From positions 1 to 64,000 of the forward strand of contig RJAE01000007.1 of NCBI GenBank assembly GCA_004000035.1: a DNA stretch of 64,000 bases, given 5' to 3'. This DNA is from Arthrobacter sulfonylureivorans. Lineage in GTDB: Bacteria > Actinomycetota > Actinomycetes > Actinomycetales > Micrococcaceae. Positions 63,039 through 64,000 of the stretch are shown in pieces. Below the pieces are notes generated by a model. That model worked only from the letters and a program-made list of their open reading frames with translations, was not told where the DNA came from and ran no database searches. A program made the position numbers and the translations under genes. Each line of letters opens with the position of its first letter. Position 1 is the first letter of the stretch.

Positions 63039-63587
63039 ATGGCACGCATCCCGCTGGACCACGAGCCCAGCCTGTTCCTGCGAATCATGACCGGCTACAG
63101 CAGGCGCAAGTACGGCAAGGTACTGGATCCCGGCCTGGCCATGATGCACAACCGCCGGGTCCTGTTCGCCTGGCTGCGGCACGAAACCGCCGTCGGCAAG
63201 TTCCGATCCGTCCCACCCACGCTGAGCGCGCTGGCCGTGATGGGCGCCTCCGCCGCGGTCGGGTGCAGCTGGTGCATGGACTTTGGCTACTGGGAGTATC
63301 ACCACCAAGGCGTTGATCCGGCCAAGCTTCGGTCCGTCCCCCAGTGGCGCACGGCCACCGTGTACAACGAAGCGGAGCGCGACGTACTTGAATATGCCGA
63401 AGCCATGACGGCCACGCCGCCGGCCGTCACCGATGAACTTGTGGATAGGCTGAGGCAAAACCTGAGCCCGGCGCAGCTGGCCGAACTGACGTACCTGATT
63501 GGCGTGGAGAACCAGCGTTCCAGAGTGAATGCCGCCATGGGCCTGACGAGCCAGGGCTTTAAGGAAACGTGCAGCATTGGAGGCTGA
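63039..63587 (+). CDS. Carboxymuconolactone decarboxylase (AhpD-like) family protein
   Basis: A 182-residue helical protein of the AhpD/CMD fold. The redox-active pair CSWC (Cys76 and Cys79) sits in AAVGCSWCMDFGYW, and later come AERDVLEYAEAMTATP, LAELTYLIGVENQRSRVN and a C-terminal LTSQGFKETC. It is probably a peroxidase-type or alkylhydroperoxidase-like enzyme. AGGAGGA precedes the ATG. The next gene starts 1 bp after its stop and encodes an ECF41-type sigma factor, for which such CMD-family genes are the usual partner. Confidence 0.87.
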   Translation: MARIPLDHEPSLFLRIMTGYSRRKYGKVLDPGLAMMHNRRVLFAWLRHETAVGKFRSVPPTLSALAVMGASAAVGCSWCMDFGYWEYHHQGVDPAKLRSVPQWRTATVYNEAERDVLEYAEAMTATPPAVTDELVDRLRQNLSPAQLAELTYLIGVENQRSRVNAAMGLTSQGFKETCSIGG

Positions 63588-63588
63588 A

Positions 63589-64000
63589 GTGACGACGACG
63601 GAGCCCAACCTTGACGTGTTCCAACAGCACCGAGGGCTGCTTTTTGGCGCGGCCTACCGGTTGCTGGGCAGCGCGGCGGACGCAGAAGACGTGGTCCAGG
63701 AGGCCTGGCTGCGCTTTGCCGAGGTCCCCCTCAAGGAGGTCCGGGAGCCGCGCGCCTACCTGCTGCGGACGGTGACCAACCTGGCGCTCAACCAAATCCG
63801 CACGCAGCAGCGGCGTCGGGAAGAGTACGTGGGCCCATGGCTGCCCGAACCGGTCAGCAGCCCGCCGGGCACGACGGCATCCCCTGCCCCCGACGAGGCA
63901 GCTGTGCTGGCCGACGATGTTTCGCTGGCCATGCTGGTGGTCCTGGAACAGCTCTCACCCCTGGAGCGCGCCGCATACATCCTGGGCGAGGTGTTCGGTT
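63589..64000 (+). CDS. ECF41/SigJ-type RNA polymerase sigma factor, cut by the window end
   Basis: The first 137 residues are present, from GTG at 63589, 1 bp after the AhpD-like stop; GGAGG lies in the end of that gene. Sigma region 2 has HRGLLFGAAYRLLGSAADAEDVVQE (in two parts) and VREPRAYLLRTVTNLALNQIR. A linker with GPWLPEPV, which is common in ECF41/SigJ, follows, and region 4 begins with LEQLSPLERAAYILGEVFG. The missing C-terminus should include a SnoaL-like regulatory extension if the ECF41 assignment is right. Confidence 0.88.
   Translation, partial: MTTTEPNLDVFQQHRGLLFGAAYRLLGSAADAEDVVQEAWLRFAEVPLKEVREPRAYLLRTVTNLALNQIRTQQRRREEYVGPWLPEPVSSPPGTTASPAPDEAAVLADDVSLAMLVVLEQLSPLERAAYILGEVFG

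Overview
This window is chromosomal DNA from a high-GC actinobacterium, most likely a member of the Micrococcaceae such as an Arthrobacter relative. That placement is inferred from the GlgE-type glucan pathway, the LpqE-CarD-IspD-IspF-CysS-RlmB gene order (shared with Mycobacterium), a Bpa/PafE proteasome activator, SenX3-RegX3, a GTP-type PEP carboxykinase and many GTG starts. I see no insertion sequence, prophage, integrase or CRISPR array. Four tRNA genes are present: Thr-CGU, Ser-UGA, Ser-GCU and Arg-ACG.

Layout. 1-324: non-coding, with an rRNA-spacer-like sequence. 325-10808: storage glucan block with a maltokinase-branching enzyme fusion, treS and glgE as an overlapping minus-strand operon, and divergent glgP. 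11080-14068: four-gene membrane/envelope cassette (YihY, an unknown protein, a DUF1469 holin-fold protein, a DUF3618 protein) behind a strong palindromic operator. 14153-20774: glgX, rlmB, cysS, ispF, ispD and carD. 21029-24373: LpqE-like lipoprotein, regX3-senX3 and phoU with a PHO-box-like repeat. 24437-31237: gpmA, methyltransferase, DUF2516, a transsulfuration enzyme, tmk, holB and a secreted TAP-like hydrolase. 31329-36199: tRNA-Thr, a PaiB-like protein behind a 32-bp tandem repeat, an Rph-architecture phosphotransferase, an unknown protein and bpa. 36413-40816: ybdD-cstA, quinone oxidoreductase, tRNA-Ser and a lipoprotein. 41153-50336: a 1470-residue secreted nucleotidase/nuclease, an FAD/NAD(P)-binding protein, a degenerate repeat array and a prolyl oligopeptidase. 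50403-56461: tRNA-Ser, a rifamycin monooxygenase (rox) gene, DUF2252, a VOC protein and a RecQ fusion. 56532-64000: manB, an unknown protein, nsrR-hmp, pckG, tRNA-Arg, and an AhpD-like protein with an ECF41-type sigma factor cut by the window end.

How the genes work together. TreS, Mak, GlgE and GlgB make branched alpha-glucan from trehalose via maltose 1-phosphate, and GlgP and GlgX break it down; GpmA, ManB, PckG and CstA supply central carbon flux. SenX3-RegX3-PhoU probably controls phosphate starvation, and the secreted nucleotidase/nuclease is a likely target. NsrR-Hmp handles nitric oxide. The most striking regulatory signal is a perfect rifamycin-associated element (RAE) at 52064-52091, just upstream of the rox homologue.

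A second pattern runs through the whole window. At least 15 genes have a TANNNT -10 box 6 to 8 nt before an ATG or GTG, which points to widespread leaderless transcription. I used this to choose many start codons.
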